A DNA stretch of 64,000 nucleotides from contig NZ_JAGKSP010000002.1 of the NCBI RefSeq assembly GCF_017942085.1, positions 806,001 to 870,000 on the forward strand. Reading direction: 5' to 3'. The notes beneath the pieces are model-generated. The model was given only the letters and a program-made list of their open reading frames with translations. It was not told the DNA's origin and searched no databases. The first letter of the stretch is position 1. Each line of letters starts with the position of its first letter. Source of the stretch: Paenibacillus lignilyticus. GTDB taxonomy: Bacteria > Bacillota > Bacilli > Paenibacillales > Paenibacillaceae. This document shows, one piece after another, positions 42,613-52,720 of the stretch. The translations under genes were made by a program, and so were the position numbers.

Positions 42613-43482
42613 TTATTTTTCCCCTGTGTACACTACAAAGCGCTTGGTAGAAACGAATACGAGAATGAGCAGCGCGAAAATAAACATAAAGTAGATCCAG
42701 CCCATTCCGGATGCGTACCCCATCTGGATGTCGGTGAAGGCCGTATCTTTGATATAAACCATCATCCTGTTGTTAATATCCGTGAAGGAATCGACGCAGG
42801 TGTAAACCAAATTAAGCAGAATAATCGGCGTCATCAGCGGCAGGGTAATCTTCCAGAACATCTCCCATTCGGTTGCGCCGTCGCATCTTGCCGATTCGTA
42901 CAGGGACACGGATATGCCTTGAAGACCGGCTAGGAATAGCAGAATTTGCACGCCCGTCTTCCAGAAAATCACGGTCAGGCGGCTTAACATATCAAAGACG
43001 ATTTGAGAAAAAGTAGGTCCCATATAGAGAAACACTTCATCCGGAACGCCGATGCCGTTGACCAGCGTATCTTTGCCTACCCCGGCGTACAGCAGCTGCT
43101 GCATGGCCAGACCGGAACCGATCAATACGGGCAGGAAGAATGCCGCCCGGAAGAACGCGCGGCCTCTAATGTTATGATTCAACAAGATCGCGATAAACAA
43201 GGAGAACACGAGAACCAGCGGCGTATTGATGACCGCATCTTGAATGACCGAGATAAACAGCGGAATAAACTGCGTATCGAGCACGAAAGCGCGATTGAAA
43301 TTGTCCCAGCCCACAGACTGCAGCTCGAAGTTTCCGACGCCGACGACCTCATGAAAGCTAAGCCAAAGGGAATAGACCAAGGGATAACACATAAACAATG
43401 CGAAGCCGATTGCCCATGGGGCGATATAAACATAGCCAGCCAGCATCTTCTTCTTCTCTAAACTCATCCTCCGCTCGCTCAT
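42613..43482 (-). CDS. carbohydrate ABC transporter permease (MalF-type), second pair
   Basis: A 289-residue permease with six membrane segments and the EAA loop YESARCDGATEWEMFWKITLP. It is two bases from the DUF5696-like gene and 19 from its partner. Its closest binding-protein partner in the operon is not certain. The tight packing in the middle of the operon argues that it is expressed with the first pair. Confidence 0.88.
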   Translation of the reverse strand: MSERRMSLEKKKMLAGYVYIAPWAIGFALFMCYPLVYSLWLSFHEVVGVGNFELQSVGWDNFNRAFVLDTQFIPLFISVIQDAVINTPLVLVFSLFIAILLNHNIRGRAFFRAAFFLPVLIGSGLAMQQLLYAGVGKDTLVNGIGVPDEVFLYMGPTFSQIVFDMLSRLTVIFWKTGVQILLFLAGLQGISVSLYESARCDGATEWEMFWKITLPLMTPIILLNLVYTCVDSFTDINNRMMVYIKDTAFTDIQMGYASGMGWIYFMFIFALLILVFVSTKRFVVYTGEK

Positions 43483-43484
43483 GC

Positions 43485-45725
43485 TTATCCCCCCTTAGGT
43501 ACGACGATAAAGTTTTTATCCGGCACAAGATGACCGTCAATCTTGACCTCTCGCGGCGAATAATTGACGATTAATCGGCTGCCATCCTCGTAAACGACCT
43601 CATACACGTCCTTCTCCAGCTTGCGATGCTCGATCATCGTCTGCGACCATACCGGCTGAAGCTTCTCGCTCATCTCGTTATACTGATCGACCGCTTGATC
43701 GACCCAGTTGTGATAGGCTGAGCTGAACAAATCGCTGTAGTACGTGTCCTTCAGGTCCTCGGAATGTTTCTTCGTGAATTGGTAGTAAGGCATGTAGCCG
43801 TATTCCACCATCTTCAGGAACTGCAGCCTAGGATCATAAAATAAGTTCTGCGCATCGCCCGAATAAGGGATCAGCCCGTGCACGACCATTTGATAGAAGG
43901 GAATCGTTTCATCGGTGAAGAAATAGCCGCTGTCTTCCATTGGAATGCTGAACAAACGGGACGATGACGGGATCGTATATCCGTTGCCCCCGATTGCGGC
44001 TGCCGCGCCAAACTGATCGACCGATTTGCCCATCATTTCCAGCCACTTGGAAGCCGTTCCCTCTCGGGTCAGCGGGTAAGCCTTATTGTAGTCGTAGTAG
44101 TCCGTATACCCGATGCCGTCGAAATTAATGCCGGTAACAGCCAGTTTGCCGAGAGGATCCAGCACCTTGTCTTGAAACCGTTCGTTTTGCTTGCCCGCGT
44201 TCAAGTAGAAGAGCTCGCTATACCGATCCGTGACCGCAAAATGATTGGCTCCGACAACGACATCGCTGCGCGTGGAGAAGCCGTCGACGCCCTTCCAGGC
44301 CATGATGTAATTGTCCTGCAGAAACAGCTGGTAGTTATTCGCCTTCGTATACTCGCTTAATTGCTTCAATCCGCTCTTTCCACCTAATTTCGAGGATGGT
44401 TTATAGCCGGACGGATACTCCAAGTACCCTTCATTCGTCCAGCCCAGCAGATTGGCGGAGATGTTCTTTACCCCCCGCTTCGTCAAATCCTCCATGATTT
44501 GCCGCGCTTCCTCAAAGGTCGTCGTAGGAATGAAATGATCGAACAGAATTTGGCCTTCCTTAATGCCCATAAGCAAATCCAGTCCGAACGGAATCGGTTC
44601 TCCCTTCTTGATGCGCGGAGCGATCCCTTTCTCGTCGATTAGATATTGCCGATAGGCTGAAGCCATATGGCTGTAATCTGCTTCATTGCCGCTGAAGAAC
44701 ACATAACGGATGGTATGATCCTCCCGCAGCAGCTCCTTCTCCGGCTTCTTGGTTAAGTTGCCATCCTTCTTAACCGCCTCATATTCGCGCCTATAGACAA
44801 GCTCCGAGGATACGCGGTTCATATTGATCAAGTACCCGCTTGGCGAATAAAGAATGTTCGCATCGTACTCGCCCTTCGTGATCATGCCGAGGAACGCATT
44901 CTCGTTCACCTTCAAGCCGAATATAGGGAGCAGTGCATTCTGCTGCCGCTGATAGTTGTTGAATGAGATCGTATCCGAACCGTATACGCTCGCGCGATAG
45001 GGATTCAAATAATTCGGATGGTTGGACTTAAAGGTCGACAGCGCGCCGGGACCATCCGGATATATCGCATAGCCTTGCTCATGATCCATGGCGGCTCCGA
45101 AGAACGGAAGCGGCGAAATCGCCATCAGCCAATTGTTTTTGGCCTCTTGAATGGATTGGCCGGGAACGGTGACCTCGAGCGCATTCCCTTTCAATTCGAA
45201 GATCATATCGAAACTGATCTGAAGTCTTGGCAGCTCGTAGTGGACGGATATTCCGTTATCGAGCTCTGTCGCCTTAATCTTCGGCTGTTCGATAACCGAG
45301 TTCGTCTCCTGCGTTTCAAGCGCCGGCAAATTCGGATCCGTAAACGTCATGTGGAAGATGGACTGACTGCTGGCGGTCCATAGATCATTGCCTTCCGCTG
45401 CTGCATCCTGAAGCGGAACAGCCGATTGCCACAAGTAGCCGTTGCTCTTGTCCTTGACCGCAATCGCGGAATCGGATGAACGGAACAGCAGCTCAAGCCG
45501 GTCGGTTTCCGCAACCTTCTCGAACGCCGTCGGTGACTGCGGCGCTGCATCGCCGGCAGGCGCATCGGACGCAGCCTCCACGACTTCATTCTTCGGCTTC
45601 ATTTCCAGCTGCGCGCGAGCTATGGCGCTCTTAAGCGAGGGCAGGGCAAGGATGACCAGAAGCACCACAAGGACGGCAACAAATGCTGTATAGTACATTC
45701 TTCGATTGGCTATTCTCGTAATCAT
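43485..45725 (-). CDS. DUF5696-like membrane-anchored protein, glycosidase-like
   Basis: A 746-residue protein with an N-terminal membrane anchor (about residues 11-33) and a large extracellular part. The length and sequence fit the DUF5696 proteins of Paenibacillus importer loci. The central region has TIM-barrel-like patterns: acidic residues at strand ends in TGINFDGIGYTDYYDY and IPMEDSGYFFTDETIPFYQ recall retaining glycosidases, and the N-terminal half looks like a beta-sandwich. A role in cleaving the polysaccharide at the cell surface is an inference. It lies between the Yip1-like gene and the second permease pair. Confidence 0.7.
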   Translation of the reverse strand: MITRIANRRMYYTAFVAVLVVLLVILALPSLKSAIARAQLEMKPKNEVVEAASDAPAGDAAPQSPTAFEKVAETDRLELLFRSSDSAIAVKDKSNGYLWQSAVPLQDAAAEGNDLWTASSQSIFHMTFTDPNLPALETQETNSVIEQPKIKATELDNGISVHYELPRLQISFDMIFELKGNALEVTVPGQSIQEAKNNWLMAISPLPFFGAAMDHEQGYAIYPDGPGALSTFKSNHPNYLNPYRASVYGSDTISFNNYQRQQNALLPIFGLKVNENAFLGMITKGEYDANILYSPSGYLINMNRVSSELVYRREYEAVKKDGNLTKKPEKELLREDHTIRYVFFSGNEADYSHMASAYRQYLIDEKGIAPRIKKGEPIPFGLDLLMGIKEGQILFDHFIPTTTFEEARQIMEDLTKRGVKNISANLLGWTNEGYLEYPSGYKPSSKLGGKSGLKQLSEYTKANNYQLFLQDNYIMAWKGVDGFSTRSDVVVGANHFAVTDRYSELFYLNAGKQNERFQDKVLDPLGKLAVTGINFDGIGYTDYYDYNKAYPLTREGTASKWLEMMGKSVDQFGAAAAIGGNGYTIPSSSRLFSIPMEDSGYFFTDETIPFYQMVVHGLIPYSGDAQNLFYDPRLQFLKMVEYGYMPYYQFTKKHSEDLKDTYYSDLFSSAYHNWVDQAVDQYNEMSEKLQPVWSQTMIEHRKLEKDVYEVVYEDGSRLIVNYSPREVKIDGHLVPDKNFIVVPKGG

Positions 45726-45734
45726 GGTACCCCC

Positions 45735-46379
45735 TTAATTCTCCCATAAGTATCGGATTTCAATGGAGACTTCACGTACGAATTGCAGGACATGATTCGT
45801 CAGGGAGAAGACGAGACCAACCGTTCCCCAGAAGGTAATGAAAGCAAATATAGACAGCAGGAGAACGCCAACCGATTTCTTAAAGGAATAATCATTCAGC
45901 ACCTTCAGCTGGATGAAGATGAGCAGCGCGACCCATAACCAAATGAGGAGATTAATGCTGTTATAGAGACCCAGCTCACCTCTTGATAACACTAAGGAAA
46001 TCGCAGCGAGCGGAATCGCAAATACGATGTACGGAATGAGTGCGTAGGACATCGCCGTTAAGATTTGGCTGAAATACGCTTCGCCGTCCATAATCGCCGT
46101 AATCAGATAACAAGCGATAACCCCCGATAGCAATGGCACCACGAAACGGATGATTTCCAAGTTCAAATCGGCGTATTCGGGCTGTAAGGACGTAATATGG
46201 AAGCTGGTCATATAGATCGTTACGATTCGGACACACAAGGTGAGAAGAATGAGCACAAAAGCCGACATCAGATGTTTGTTCTTCTGAAGCTCCTCATAGG
46301 CGTCCACCGGATGAAAGAGGATGGCTACCCCGAGCCGCAGCGAACGCATTCCGGACTGTTTCACAGCTGTTGCATTCAA
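45735..46379 (-). CDS. Yip1-family-like membrane protein
   Basis: A 214-residue integral membrane protein with five hydrophobic segments and the YIP1-type pattern at the start (FHPVDAYEEL near residue 22). I use the TTG at 46379: AGGAGGT lies eight bases upstream and it overlaps the stop of the NHL-repeat gene (TTGA), so translation is coupled. The frame to 46478 has no ribosome site. Role in bacteria unknown; in this locus it comes with the NHL protein and may form a membrane complex with it. Confidence 0.7.
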   Translation of the reverse strand: MNATAVKQSGMRSLRLGVAILFHPVDAYEELQKNKHLMSAFVLILLTLCVRIVTIYMTSFHITSLQPEYADLNLEIIRFVVPLLSGVIACYLITAIMDGEAYFSQILTAMSYALIPYIVFAIPLAAISLVLSRGELGLYNSINLLIWLWVALLIFIQLKVLNDYSFKKSVGVLLLSIFAFITFWGTVGLVFSLTNHVLQFVREVSIEIRYLWEN

Positions 46380-47803
46380 TAGCCATACCTCCTTATGACG
46401 GTGTTTGTAATGCGAATCATGAATCTCACTATCAGATAGATCACATAGACGATGAGAACGGCGGCGATGAGAATCCATCCGAGATATTGGCGCATGAAGT
46501 CATGCCGGTACTCGGCGAATGCCTTTGAATACCCATCCTGATCTTCGCCCAGTTTAAATTCCTTCATGGCCTCTTTCCACTTCTCTTCTTTCATCAACGC
46601 CTTGGCCACGCCGCGATGGGCTAACGGGTAGTTCTCATCGATTTTCAGCACTTCTTTCCAAGGGACTAATGCTTCTTGGTATCGTCCGTTGTAATGCAGC
46701 TGACTGGCTTCATGGACGAGCTCCGCAAATCGCGTCGGCTTGAACATTTGAATGTTGTTCCGATCCCGGTCGAGCACGTAGATCGTGCCCGCTTTATCGA
46801 CGACGATGCTGGACGGATATTCAAACCTGCTCTTCGCATCGCCTTGTCCTCCGAATACGGCCAGCAAGTTGCCCTCTTGATCGTACTGATAGATCTTCCG
46901 CGACATCGCATCCAGCGCATTGATAATGCCGTACTGATCGATGGCTAAATCGGCAAAATAGGGACGCTCCAATGTTCCGCTTTCAATCGACGATTCACCG
47001 AAAAACTTCTTGGTGTAGATGTTCTCGCCCATGGCATTGAACTTCTTGATTTGATCCCCATCGCTCAGCACGGTTGGCGCATAGATGAATCCCTTACTGT
47101 CCATCGTCATATTGGAATTCTGCTGCGGGACCGCATTGTTCAGCTGCTCCCTCTGCTCGGGCGTGGCCAGTAGCCGAATAAGGAGCTTCTTCCAATCGAA
47201 AGGAACGCGGTTGGCTCCGATATAGCCTCGAAACCGGTTCATGGCGTCAATCATCATAAAGCCGCTGTAGTCGGTCTTATTCAGCACGTACAAGTAACCG
47301 CGCCGATCCATAATGACTTTATCCGGAGCGAATTCCAAATCCTCGCTTAGCAAGGACGACTCCGGCTTGACGAATTCTTCGACCAGCTTTCCTTCCGGCG
47401 ACAAATGGATGACCTTGCCGCTGCCGGTGTCCGCTACGAACATATCGCCCAGGCTATCGACGAATATGCCGCTTGGCTGGTCAAGCTCGACGCCTTGCTC
47501 CTTGCCGAATATGCCCAGCACTTTCCCGTCGCTGCTTAATTTCACGATCCGATTGTTATCCGTATCCGCGACATACAGCTGCCCCTTCTCGTCGATAAAC
47601 AAATCGCTTGGTTTATTTAAGCCGGGCTCACCCACATCCAGAATGACATTGTCTACCGTATAGGTGAGCGGAATCGGAATTTTATAGCCATACATCGGAT
47701 CAAGGGTATACGACATTTGCGGCAGTGCATTGGCGGCGGGCAAAGCTCCAAGCAGAATAAGCAGACAGCAGCCGATTATGCTTGCTGATATACGTTTGAT
47801 CAT
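46376..47803 (-). CDS. secreted/membrane NHL-repeat protein with TPR-like region and C-terminal anchor
   Basis: A 475-residue protein with a signal peptide (cleavage near ANALPQ), five or more NHL beta-propeller repeats (FIDEKGQLYVADTDNNRIVKL type, about 50-360), a TPR-like pair of helices (YNGRYQEALVPWKEVL, EEKWKEAMKEFKLG) and a C-terminal membrane helix (about 440-465) with a short cytoplasmic basic tail. It should hang outside the membrane, perhaps as a glycan-binding scaffold. It is translation-coupled to the Yip1-like gene. Such pairs are recurring in Paenibacillus importer loci, as I recall them. Confidence 0.75.
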   Translation of the reverse strand: MIKRISASIIGCCLLILLGALPAANALPQMSYTLDPMYGYKIPIPLTYTVDNVILDVGEPGLNKPSDLFIDEKGQLYVADTDNNRIVKLSSDGKVLGIFGKEQGVELDQPSGIFVDSLGDMFVADTGSGKVIHLSPEGKLVEEFVKPESSLLSEDLEFAPDKVIMDRRGYLYVLNKTDYSGFMMIDAMNRFRGYIGANRVPFDWKKLLIRLLATPEQREQLNNAVPQQNSNMTMDSKGFIYAPTVLSDGDQIKKFNAMGENIYTKKFFGESSIESGTLERPYFADLAIDQYGIINALDAMSRKIYQYDQEGNLLAVFGGQGDAKSRFEYPSSIVVDKAGTIYVLDRDRNNIQMFKPTRFAELVHEASQLHYNGRYQEALVPWKEVLKIDENYPLAHRGVAKALMKEEKWKEAMKEFKLGEDQDGYSKAFAEYRHDFMRQYLGWILIAAVLIVYVIYLIVRFMIRITNTVIRRYGY

Positions 47804-47815
47804 CGTGTCCGCCCC

Positions 47816-48679
47816 CTAAGATTTGATCCCGGAATGAACCATCGTGTTCATGATAAGCTTCTGAAAGAGCAGGAAGATTAAGATAGGCGGAAGCGTGATC
47901 AAGAAGGTCCCTGCGGCAAGTGCGCCGGATCGCGCGACAACCCCCGGACCCCCGGCAAGCGTTTGGATCGCCAGCGGCAGCGTCTTCATGGTTTCGCTTG
48001 TCGTAAAAACAAGCGCGGAGAAATAATCATTCCAGTTGCCGATGAAGGTGAAGATGATCAAGGTTGCCCAAGCCGGTTTACTGACCGCCATGATGACGCG
48101 CCAGAAGATCTTCCACTCCGATGCTCCGTCGATATGCGCAGCTTCGATTAACGCATCGGGGATTTGATCGAAGAACTGCTTCATCAAGAAGATATTGAAG
48201 GCAACCGCGACCTTCGGCAGTATTAACGCCCAGTACGTGTTGACCAGACCTAGGTTAGATACGATCAGGTAGGTCGGGATTTGCGTCACCTGCGGCGAGA
48301 ACATCAGTGCCGAGAGGATAACGGCGAAGATGAAGCCCGCTCCCGGAGGCTTAAACTTGGACAGCACGTAGGCGCCCAAGCTGCACACGAACAAACTTGC
48401 CGCTACGATGGTAATCGAAACGAATACGCTGTTGAAGATATATCGGGAGAAGGGCACAATCGAGCTGTCCGTCGCGGTTAGCAGATCATAGAAGCTGCGC
48501 ATCGTAGGCTTCTGCACGAAAAATCTCGGCGGATATAGGAACAGCTCATCAAGCGGCTTGAAGGCGGTTGAAACCATGTAAATGATCGGCATGGCCGTAA
48601 AGCCAACCAGTGCGATCATGACCAGGTACAACAATCCCCTATTAAAGCGGGCCGCAAATTTCGCATAGTTTACCGTCAC
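47816..48679 (-). CDS. carbohydrate ABC transporter permease (MalG-type), first pair
   Basis: A 287-residue permease with six membrane segments and the EAA loop EAAHIDGASEWKIFWRVIMAVSKP. It sits 14 bases after its partner permease and 12 bases before the NHL-repeat gene. The C terminus ends in MVHSGIKS, typical of this group. No ATPase gene is in the operon. Confidence 0.9.
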   Translation of the reverse strand: MTVNYAKFAARFNRGLLYLVMIALVGFTAMPIIYMVSTAFKPLDELFLYPPRFFVQKPTMRSFYDLLTATDSSIVPFSRYIFNSVFVSITIVAASLFVCSLGAYVLSKFKPPGAGFIFAVILSALMFSPQVTQIPTYLIVSNLGLVNTYWALILPKVAVAFNIFLMKQFFDQIPDALIEAAHIDGASEWKIFWRVIMAVSKPAWATLIIFTFIGNWNDYFSALVFTTSETMKTLPLAIQTLAGGPGVVARSGALAAGTFLITLPPILIFLLFQKLIMNTMVHSGIKS

Positions 48680-48693
48680 GTCCTTTGGCCCCC

Positions 48694-49644
48694 TTATTGA
48701 TCCTTGGATGATAATAGCTTCATCACGATTCGCCCTAATCCGAAGGTTAGGAAAAACAGGAATACCGCAATGGAAGACGCGTATCCGAGCTCGAACCGAA
48801 TGAACGCATAATCAAAGAGATGCGAGATAATGGTATGTCCTGCGTAGTTCGGGCTTGGCATGCCCGCGATCGCCACGGCGATGTCGAATACGCCGAAGGC
48901 GGCTACGATGGAATTGACCGCGCCGAACAGCAGCTGCGGCTTCATCAAGGGCAGCGTAATAAACCACAGCTCTTGGAATCGGCTGGATATGCCGTCAATG
49001 GATCCCGCTTCGTAGAGCTCGGGCGAAACATTCTGCAAGCCCGCAAGGAAGACCAGAAAGCCGGTCCCCATGCTCATCCATAAGGAAACGATGATGATCA
49101 CCGGCATGATCGTATCCGGGTCGGTCGTCCACAGGATCGGTTCGCTGATCATGCCCCAGCTGAGCATCCAGTTGTTCAACAATCCGTAACGGTCACCCGA
49201 GAAAATATAAAGCCAAACGATCGATAACGCGATACCGCTCGTGATCGACGGCACGTAGAAGGCGAGCGAGAAGATCATTTTGGCCCGCAGCGTGTTGATG
49301 ACCCACGCGAGCAGAAAGGAGAGACAGTAGCTCAGCGGACCTGCAATGACCGCGAATATAAACGTATTCTTCAATGATTTGATGAAAATATCGTCTTCCA
49401 GGAACAAGACGCTGTAATTCGAGAGTCCGATCCACTTCGCCGGCTGCAGCATGTTGTAATAGGTGAAGCTCAGATAGACCGATTGAACGACGGGAATCAC
49501 CGTAAAGACGATGAACAGAATGAGGAATGGGCTTAGAAATAAGTAACCCAGCGCAGCCTTCCTGCCTGCCGAGGTTAATTTGAACCGGCTTACCTTCTGC
49601 GCTTTCAGCTGAAGCGGACGATTCACTTCCACACTGCTTTGCAT
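48694..49644 (-). CDS. carbohydrate ABC transporter permease (MalF-type), first pair
   Basis: A 316-residue permease with six membrane segments, preceded by a basic N terminus. The EAA loop reads YEAGSIDGISSRFQELWFITLP. It lies 28 bases after the 991-residue fusion binding-protein gene, so the first pair most probably works with that protein or with the lipoprotein before it. Confidence 0.9.
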   Translation of the reverse strand: MQSSVEVNRPLQLKAQKVSRFKLTSAGRKAALGYLFLSPFLILFIVFTVIPVVQSVYLSFTYYNMLQPAKWIGLSNYSVLFLEDDIFIKSLKNTFIFAVIAGPLSYCLSFLLAWVINTLRAKMIFSLAFYVPSITSGIALSIVWLYIFSGDRYGLLNNWMLSWGMISEPILWTTDPDTIMPVIIIVSLWMSMGTGFLVFLAGLQNVSPELYEAGSIDGISSRFQELWFITLPLMKPQLLFGAVNSIVAAFGVFDIAVAIAGMPSPNYAGHTIISHLFDYAFIRFELGYASSIAVFLFFLTFGLGRIVMKLLSSKDQ

Positions 49645-49672
49645 ACCGCTCCTCCTTCTCGAGCCTTCACCG

Positions 49673-52648
49673 CTAGTCCGGCGTGAATCCGAACTCTTTT
49701 TGCTTGGCTCTAAGCTCTTTGTTGATATCCTTAACGCCTTGCTCCAGCGACTCTCTTATATTCATGCCGCCCAGAACGACGCGGTTCCAAGCATTGTCGA
49801 TGTTCCGCGGCGTAAAGTATCCGCCGAGCACATACGGCTGTTCCTTGTAATACTTCAATTGCTCCGTTAAGGCCTTCAAGTCATCCTCCGGCCAAGGCAG
49901 CTGCGAGAACGCCTCCATATTCGCCGTGTTCCAGCGGGCTTCGACGCCGAGCAGCGCTTCCAGCTCTTGCGCGAATTGCACCTGACTGTCCTTGCTCGTC
50001 CACCACTTCAGAAACTCCCATGCTTCCTTCTGATGCTTGGATTGCTTGAAGATGGCTACCGATTGCGCAACCCCGCCGCTCGTACGGTCAATCTTGCCTT
50101 CTTGATTCACATGCCCCGGCGAAGGCGCCACGCCCCAGCGGCCGATTAGCTCAGGCGCTGCCGTAGACAGCAAGACATAGGTCAGGTAGTCGGCAATCCC
50201 AATCGGCATTTCCCCGGTACGGAACCGGTTGAAGAAGTTCGCGGCAACCGGAAATTTATAATTGGTGTACAGCTCCGTCCATTCCGTAAAGGCTTGGAAG
50301 GCTTCAGGAGAATCAAGCGCAGACTTCGCTCCGCTCTCTTGATAGAATTCGCCGCCGTTCTGATAGAGGAACGGCATGAAGCCGAGCGATGAAATCGGGT
50401 AATACATCTGCATCCCGTTCTGCTGCAGGATGGGCAGCATGGCATACGTCTCATCCCAGGTTTGGGGAACGTTCACGCCAAGTTCCTTCAAGATATCCTT
50501 GCGATAGACCAGTACGTTGAAATCCTGCGTTTCCGGCAGCGCATAATTCCCGCCGTTGTAGCGGAACGGAATCAGCGAGCCCGCAAGAAACCGTTTGCTG
50601 ACTTCCTCGTAATCCGGAAACTGGGATAAATCCACGGCAGCGTCCCTAATCGCAAATTCAACGGGTAAATGCGAATCGACGCCGGTTGCGACATCCGGCG
50701 CTTTGCCGGAGCTAGCCGCAAGCAGCAGCGTATTGACGGAACCTGAATTAAGCTGTCCGGCCGGGAGCGTGTTCACGTTGATGTGTATCCCGGTCTTCGG
50801 CGTAAATTCTTCCTCCGCCATTTCCTTCATAATTTCCGCCCACTCTTTACCCCGCGAAACCCATACCTCGATAACCGGGCCTGTTTCTTGTGCCGGCTGG
50901 TCCTTGTCGTAGACGTTGCCGACGCCGGTGTAGTCCTTCGTAAAGGAGGCGATGAAATTCTTAAGCGTACTGACGGACTTTTGCAGGAAATTCGATTTCA
51001 CCTTCGGATATTTCGTATCCGGCGAACTGATCAGCAGGTAGTCCAGAACGAGCGGCACATTCTGCAAGCCCATCAGCAGCGTGCTTAAATTGGTCTGACT
51101 GTTGCTGAGCTCCGAAATTTGCCTAGGAATCGAATCGGGATTGTTGATCATTTTCTCGAACGTATGATTCATCATGCGAAGACTGTTTACCGTACTCGGT
51201 TCTTTCTCCGATATGGCATTCAGTGCATCCATCTGAACCAGCAAATCATCGGCAATCGTCTTCAAATCCTCAACAAGCTTGGGTATCTTCTTCCCCAGCT
51301 CATATTCGAAATTGGGATCCGGCGTCGGTCCGGTGACCATGATAATGCGTCTGTAAAGATCGGATAACTTCTGCGTATCCGCCGTTAAGTTCTCGACAAT
51401 CGACTGATAGGGTCCGACAACCGCAACCATCGTGATGGTATGCTCGCCTGCTGTGAGATGCATGAGCATGGGCTGCGCTTCTCCGTCTTCATTGTCTTGA
51501 TGAAGAGTCTCGATTCGCCAGTTTCGGGAGTAAGAGAACGGATACTCCGCCAGCTCTTGAAACGGAACCTTCCCATCTATAAGAATTTGGCGATAAGACG
51601 GTAATCCATCGCCCCACCATTGTCCAAATTTCATGCCGATCTTATATAATCCATCCTTCGGGACCGAGAACGTCCACGAAGCCTTCTGTCCGCCTTTTCT
51701 CCAGCGCCAGTCGCCGAATGCATTCAGTAGTTTCGTACCGTTTCCGGCGGGCTCCATTAAAGGATCGCCATTGGATTCTCTGCGAATCGTCGGATCGGAT
51801 TTCATCGGATTGTTCTCCGCTTGCACTTTCACGTTTACTTGCTGGACCGGCTCTAAGCCTTGTGTTTCGTAAGCCTGCTCGACTTCGTGATAACCCGGTA
51901 ATTGCTCCGGCGACTTCACTCGTATTTCGTCCAGTGCCATACCTTCAACCAAATAATTCATGCGAATAACGTGTTTGCCTGCCCCGAAGTAGAATTGAAA
52001 GGGCTCCGAGTACAGACCGTTTCCATCCGTAATCGCGGTTTCCATCCAGATCGGCTTCTCGATTTGTTTCGGCCGAACGTCATCCCCTTGATTGTTCTGA
52101 AGCGGATTGCCTTGATCCATCCAGTTGCGGGTAAAATAGATTCGCTGCGCCTCGCGGAAAGGACTTTGCCCATCGATGAGCAGCTCGCGCTGAATCGGCA
52201 GTCTCTTCCCGGCTAGCGGATAATAGCTCGCTGCGAGGTTATAAAGTCCATCCTGCGGAACCTCAATGGTCCACTCCAGCCACTCCGTATCCTTCTCCCA
52301 GACCAGGGCGGATGAATTTCCTTCGACCGCTTGATTACTCGGCTTGCTGCCGCCGAACGCCGAATAGTGATCGGCTTTCAGGCTGACCTCGAATGACTCG
52401 GCCGGCTTATAGCCTTTCTCCTTATAGACATCCAACGTTTTTCCATAGGTTGGCTGCAAGATATCGTCAACGGACATATCCGTTAAATCCGCTTGCGGAA
52501 CGCCCTGATTCTGATTGCGATCCCGTAATCGCTCGCTGGCATAAGATTGCATCGTATCGCCAAAGGTGACCGAAAGAACAAGAAAGGTGATCCATATCAG
52601 CATGACTTTCTTCCATCTCCGTGCATCATTCCAATGCCATTTCAACAA
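49673..52648 (-). CDS. carbohydrate-module/solute-binding-protein fusion
   Basis: A 991-residue secreted or membrane-anchored protein. A signal-type hydrophobic segment is at about residues 13-32. Two similar beta-sandwich modules follow (about 60-260 and 270-430; both contain a DGLYN/DGLYK and LIDG pattern like CBM-type jelly rolls), then a helical region (about 430-600), then a complete extracellular solute-binding domain (from VIEVWVSRGKEW near 605 to the end). Fusing glycan-binding modules to an importer receptor suggests capture of a polymer end at the cell surface. It lies between the lipoprotein receptor and the permeases. Confidence 0.8.
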   Translation of the reverse strand: MLKWHWNDARRWKKVMLIWITFLVLSVTFGDTMQSYASERLRDRNQNQGVPQADLTDMSVDDILQPTYGKTLDVYKEKGYKPAESFEVSLKADHYSAFGGSKPSNQAVEGNSSALVWEKDTEWLEWTIEVPQDGLYNLAASYYPLAGKRLPIQRELLIDGQSPFREAQRIYFTRNWMDQGNPLQNNQGDDVRPKQIEKPIWMETAITDGNGLYSEPFQFYFGAGKHVIRMNYLVEGMALDEIRVKSPEQLPGYHEVEQAYETQGLEPVQQVNVKVQAENNPMKSDPTIRRESNGDPLMEPAGNGTKLLNAFGDWRWRKGGQKASWTFSVPKDGLYKIGMKFGQWWGDGLPSYRQILIDGKVPFQELAEYPFSYSRNWRIETLHQDNEDGEAQPMLMHLTAGEHTITMVAVVGPYQSIVENLTADTQKLSDLYRRIIMVTGPTPDPNFEYELGKKIPKLVEDLKTIADDLLVQMDALNAISEKEPSTVNSLRMMNHTFEKMINNPDSIPRQISELSNSQTNLSTLLMGLQNVPLVLDYLLISSPDTKYPKVKSNFLQKSVSTLKNFIASFTKDYTGVGNVYDKDQPAQETGPVIEVWVSRGKEWAEIMKEMAEEEFTPKTGIHINVNTLPAGQLNSGSVNTLLLAASSGKAPDVATGVDSHLPVEFAIRDAAVDLSQFPDYEEVSKRFLAGSLIPFRYNGGNYALPETQDFNVLVYRKDILKELGVNVPQTWDETYAMLPILQQNGMQMYYPISSLGFMPFLYQNGGEFYQESGAKSALDSPEAFQAFTEWTELYTNYKFPVAANFFNRFRTGEMPIGIADYLTYVLLSTAAPELIGRWGVAPSPGHVNQEGKIDRTSGGVAQSVAIFKQSKHQKEAWEFLKWWTSKDSQVQFAQELEALLGVEARWNTANMEAFSQLPWPEDDLKALTEQLKYYKEQPYVLGGYFTPRNIDNAWNRVVLGGMNIRESLEQGVKDINKELRAKQKEFGFTPD

Positions 52649-52676
52649 TGCTCACCTCTTTGTCATTCAGTTCAAT

Positions 52677-52714
52677 AGGAAGGGGCAGCACCGGCTCCTG
52701 CCCCAAACGTTCCT
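52677..52714 (-). promoter_or_regulatory. intercistronic hairpin after the first binding-protein gene
   Basis: GGGGCAG pairs with CTGCCCC, with outer AGGAA/TTCCT partners, in the 72-base gap after the lipoprotein gene. Only a weak T-rich tail follows, so it may be a partial terminator or mRNA-protecting stem giving more binding protein than permease. Confidence 0.5.
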
Positions 52715-52720
52715 ATGCAT

